Position numbers and translations under genes: made by a program. A stretch of 8,862 nucleotides of DNA from NCBI RefSeq assembly GCF_001298715.1, contig NZ_CDSC02000331.1, forward strand, positions 1-8,862, in the 5' to 3' direction. The notes under the pieces were generated by a model, which was not told the DNA's origin, searched no databases, and saw only the letters and a list, made by a program, of their open reading frames with translations. The first letter of the stretch is position 1. Each line of letters starts with the position of its first letter. Shown one piece after another: positions 6,722-8,862 of the stretch. This DNA comes from Bathymodiolus azoricus thioautotrophic gill symbiont. Its GTDB lineage: Bacteria > Pseudomonadota > Gammaproteobacteria > PS1 > Pseudothioglobaceae.

Positions 6722-7183
6722 ATGTTAAATTTAGTATTGTTTGAACCAGAAATTCCCAATAATACAGGCAGTTTAATTCGCCTAAGTGCCAATATGGGCG
6801 CCAGTTTGCATCTTATTAAACCATTTGGATTCGAGATGACTGACAAACGCTTAAGACGCGCAGGGCTTGACTATAAAGAGTTAGCGCAAGTTTTTGAATA
6901 TGAAAATTTTGATCATTATTTAGATAAAGCCAAGCCTGAGCGACTTTTTGCAGTGAGTTCAAAAGTGCAAACTAATTATGCAGAGGTAGAATATCAAGAA
7001 AGTGATTCCTTCTTATTTGGACCTGAGACACGAGGACTACCGCAAGAAATATTGGATAGATTTGAAGGTATTACCTTGCCAATGCAAGTTGGTTCTCGTA
7101 GTCTTAATTTATCTAATTGTGTTTCCATTGTGGCGTATGAGGCTTGGAGACAAATCGGGTTCATAGGGGCAAAATATGTTTAA
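6722..7183 (+). CDS. trmL: tRNA (cytidine/uridine-34 2'-O)-methyltransferase TrmL
   Basis: A 153-residue SPOUT (SpoU-type) methyltransferase; E. coli TrmL is 157. It methylates the 2'-hydroxyl of the wobble nucleotide 34 in leucine tRNAs using S-adenosylmethionine, as a small cytoplasmic homodimer. The trefoil-knot motifs are all present: motif 1 IPNNTGSLIRL (11-21) with N14 and R20, DKRLRRAGLDY (41-51), motif 2 FGPETRGLP (99-107) and motif 3 SRSLNLSNCVSIVAYEAWRQ (125-144). There is no extra RNA-binding domain, consistent with the minimal TrmL architecture. The start has only a weak Shine-Dalgarno (purine-rich AGAGAA about 12 nt upstream). It is divergent from clpB, 76 bp away, and its last 8 nt overlap the following deacetylase gene. 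A GATAAT at 6686-6691 could be its -10 box, without a convincing -35. Confidence 0.96.
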   Translation: MLNLVLFEPEIPNNTGSLIRLSANMGASLHLIKPFGFEMTDKRLRRAGLDYKELAQVFEYENFDHYLDKAKPERLFAVSSKVQTNYAEVEYQESDSFLFGPETRGLPQEILDRFEGITLPMQVGSRSLNLSNCVSIVAYEAWRQIGFIGAKYV

Positions 7184-8159
7184 ATTTATCATATTCATGC
7201 TATTTTCATCAATGCTTAGTGCTAACAGTTGTGTAGTATTGTTGTATCATCGTTTTTCTGATTCCACACCCAAATCTACCAGCATCAGTCCTGCATTGTT
7301 TGAGCGACATCTGCAACATCTGCAAGATAATGACTTTAAAGTACTGAAACTCAACACCATGCTTGAACGCCTAGATAACGATAACTTACCAAACAAATGC
7401 GTAGTGTTAACAGCTGATGATGCTTATCAATCCATTGCAAAAAATGCCTATCCATTATTGAAAAAATATCAAATGCCGATGAGTGTTTTTGTCTCCACCG
7501 AACCTGTGGATAAAAAATATCCAGCAATGATAACATGGCAACAAATGCTTAGTATGCAAGGTGATTTTATGCAATTTTATAATCACACTGTAACGCATCC
7601 GTATTTATTAGATTTGAATAAAACACAAATTAAAACACAAATTACCCAAGCGCAAAACCGTTTTAATCAAGAATTAAATCAACATAATAAAATTTTCGCT
7701 TATCCTTATGGTGAAGCAAGTTTAAAGATATTTAAGCAAGTTAAGGATTTAGGCTATACAGCTTTTGGTCAGTATTCTGGTGTTGTATCAAAGATGAGTA
7801 ATCGACAAAATCTCCCTCGTTTCCCAATGGCAGGAGATTATGCCAAAATGGTAAGTTTTAAAACTAAAGTGAATACTTTGCCAATGCCCATTAAGATCAA
7901 GAATATCAATCCAATCGTCATACAAAATCCACCAACATTAGAATTAGATTTTTTTAAGTCTTTAAGCAAACATCAAAAAGCCCATCTAAATTGTTTTGTC
8001 AATGGCGGGGTGAACATGACTTGGCAAAGTGATAAAAGCGTTAAAATTGTTGCTAAAAAGCCTTTAACTGATCGTCGTAGTAAATACAATTGCACTATGC
8101 CTAGCGAACAAAAAGGTAGTTATTATTGGCACAGTATTCAGTGGATTAACCCTGATTAA
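7176..8159 (+). CDS. Secreted polysaccharide deacetylase (CE4/NodB-type)
   Basis: A 327-residue protein with a short hydrophobic N-terminus (about 2-15) and a likely signal-peptidase site after LSA (14-16), so periplasmic or secreted. The fold matches polysaccharide deacetylases, metal-dependent enzymes that remove acetyl groups from N-acetylated glycans. YHRFSD (24-29) opens the domain. Motif 1 reads TADDAY (79-84) where TFDDGY or TFDDAY is usual, but both aspartates (D81 base, D82 metal ligand) remain. Motif 2 is NHTVTH (136-141) with metal ligands H137 and H141, and motif 3 is FAYPYGE (174-180). A C-terminal part with NCTMPS and YYWHSIQWI follows; as I recall, it is shared by one subgroup of these proteins. 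AGGGG (7165-7169) lies 6 nt before ATG 7176. The gene overlaps trmL by 8 nt, so translation is probably coupled. The natural substrate is unknown; a surface glycan is plausible given the genes at the left of the window. Confidence 0.88.
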   Translation: MFKFIIFMLFSSMLSANSCVVLLYHRFSDSTPKSTSISPALFERHLQHLQDNDFKVLKLNTMLERLDNDNLPNKCVVLTADDAYQSIAKNAYPLLKKYQMPMSVFVSTEPVDKKYPAMITWQQMLSMQGDFMQFYNHTVTHPYLLDLNKTQIKTQITQAQNRFNQELNQHNKIFAYPYGEASLKIFKQVKDLGYTAFGQYSGVVSKMSNRQNLPRFPMAGDYAKMVSFKTKVNTLPMPIKIKNINPIVIQNPPTLELDFFKSLSKHQKAHLNCFVNGGVNMTWQSDKSVKIVAKKPLTDRRSKYNCTMPSEQKGSYYWHSIQWINPD

Positions 8160-8224
8160 AAAATAGCGTGCTAATCTTATCACTTATTGTATAATTTTTC
8201 TGCACAGGATTTGTTGCCACAATA

Positions 8225-8252
8225 TTAACATTGGGCCGCATGTCTGGATAAT
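8225..8252 (+). promoter_or_regulatory. Candidate sigma-70 promoter for cytochrome b561
   Basis: TTAACA (8225-8230; five of six to TTGACA), a 16-bp spacer, and GATAAT (8247-8252; five of six). It lies in the 112-bp gap between the deacetylase and the cytochrome gene. Transcription would start near 8259, right at the Shine-Dalgarno sequence (8260-8265), giving a very short leader. A perfect TATAAT at 8190-8195 is an alternative but has no recognisable -35 box. Confidence 0.35.
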
Positions 8253-8271
8253 TAAAAATAAGGAGAGAAAC

Positions 8272-8823
8272 ATGAGAGATACAAAAGAGAAATTATCTAA
8301 CTTAACAATATTTTTGCATTGGGTAGTGGGTTTAACTATTATTGCATTGGCAACTGTTGGTGTTTATATGAGTGAAAATGAAGCGTTTGAGTTTTATCCC
8401 ATTCACAAGTCAATCGGTGTTTTAATCTTTGTAGTCATTGTGGTTAGGGTTTATTGGCGCTTTGTAAATGGCTGGTTGCAACCTGTTACTGAATATAAGG
8501 CGATTGAACATAATTTAGCAAAAATAATCCATTGGGTGTTAATAATTGCGATGATTATAATGCCAATTTCAGGCTTTATTATGTCTGGTGCAGGTGGCTA
8601 TGGTGTTTCAGTATTTGGTTTAGAAATTATTGCAGCACAATTTGACCCCATCACTAAAGAAGCCATTCCACATAATGCGCAACTTTCTGGGTTTATGCGT
8701 GAAACCCATGAAATAGCAGGTTGGACGATAATTGTTGCTATTGGACTACATATTGCCGGTGCTATTAAACATCATTTCATTGACAAAGATAATACTTTGA
8801 GAAGAATGCTAGGTAAAAATTAG
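8272..8823 (+). CDS. Cytochrome b561 (CybB/YodB type), di-heme inner-membrane electron carrier
   Basis: A 183-residue integral membrane protein with four hydrophobic helices (about 11-33, 45-65, 82-104 and 147-165), the usual size and layout of bacterial cytochrome b561. Histidines placed like the heme-b ligands of E. coli CybB are H16 in helix 1, H45 in helix 2, and H146 and H160 in the last helix region; H80 and H87 are additional. The C-terminus HHFIDKDNTLRRML closely resembles the CybB end. Family members move electrons between quinone and a partner at the membrane; E. coli CybB oxidises superoxide and reduces ubiquinone. The partner here is unknown and no obvious one is next door. AAGGAG (8260-8265) lies 6 nt before ATG 8272, the strongest ordinary ribosome binding site in the window. 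It is separated from the deacetylase by 112 bp, so it is likely its own transcript. No terminator hairpin is visible after the TAG. Confidence 0.95.
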   Translation: MRDTKEKLSNLTIFLHWVVGLTIIALATVGVYMSENEAFEFYPIHKSIGVLIFVVIVVRVYWRFVNGWLQPVTEYKAIEHNLAKIIHWVLIIAMIIMPISGFIMSGAGGYGVSVFGLEIIAAQFDPITKEAIPHNAQLSGFMRETHEIAGWTIIVAIGLHIAGAIKHHFIDKDNTLRRMLGKN

Positions 8824-8836
8824 ACATTTTTTTAAT

Positions 8837-8845
8837 TGCTATACT
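8837..8845 (+). promoter_or_regulatory. Possible extended -10 promoter at the right edge
   Basis: TGCTATACT fits the extended -10 pattern TGn-TATAAT with one mismatch. No -35 box is needed for this class, and none is evident. It would start transcription near 8852, toward a gene beyond the window. Short and AT-rich, so chance is possible. Confidence 0.3.
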
Positions 8846-8862
8846 TAAGCTTATATAAAGCC

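Noticed and set aside
7218..7235. Cysteine at residue 19 of the deacetylase as a lipoprotein lipobox
   Set aside because: The preceding residues are Ala-Asn-Ser, which do not fit the lipobox pattern; an ordinary signal peptide cleaved near residue 16 fits better.
8190..8195. Perfect TATAAT upstream of cytochrome b561 as its promoter
   Set aside because: No acceptable -35 hexamer lies at 16-18 bp and there is no TGn extension; in sequence this AT-rich an isolated hexamer is weak evidence.
8160..8205. Terminator after the deacetylase (TTAT/ATAA followed by TTTTT)
   Set aside because: Only four A-T pairs around a 10-nt loop; too weak to support.

Overview
This 8.9 kb window comes from an AT-rich bacterial chromosome. 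The ClpB and TrmL proteins are close, end to end, to their enterobacterial counterparts, and a CybB-type cytochrome b561 is present, so the source is most likely a low-GC gammaproteobacterium. A SUP05/Thioglobus-like or related sulfur-oxidiser lineage would fit the base composition and gene set, but that placement is a guess. I see no tRNA, rRNA, insertion sequence, CRISPR array or phage gene.

Left part (1-3988, all + strand): the tail of a surface-polysaccharide or glycoconjugate locus. It holds the last ~25 codons of an unidentified gene, a DegT/DnrJ/EryC1 PLP-dependent sugar aminotransferase, a small membrane phosphoglycosyl transferase whose start codon overlaps the aminotransferase stop (ATGA), and, after 109 bp with its own likely promoter, a large four-helix membrane NDP-sugar 4,6-dehydratase of the WbpM/CapD/PglF type. 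Together they could make a 4-keto-6-deoxy nucleotide sugar, aminate it, and load a sugar phosphate onto undecaprenyl phosphate as the first step of a glycan. The 3' end of the phosphoglycosyl transferase looks frameshifted inside a hairpin.

Middle (4087-6645, - strand): clpB, the Hsp104-type protein disaggregase, convergent with the dehydratase. An internal GTG at codon 149 sits behind a perfect 9-nt Shine-Dalgarno sequence, while the full-length ATG has almost none. This matches the dual-start arrangement known for E. coli ClpB. The 76 bp upstream of clpB is a divergent control region carrying a sigma-32-like promoter candidate.

Right part (6722-8823, + strand): trmL (tRNA wobble 2'-O-methyltransferase), overlapping by 8 nt a secreted polysaccharide deacetylase with a slightly altered catalytic motif, then a separately expressed four-helix cytochrome b561. 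The window ends just after a possible extended -10 promoter for a gene beyond the edge.

Most of the window is ordinary housekeeping or envelope biosynthesis. I did not find a wholly new system. The points most worth checking are the clpB internal start, the probable frameshift at the end of the phosphoglycosyl transferase, and the near-leaderless start of the dehydratase.
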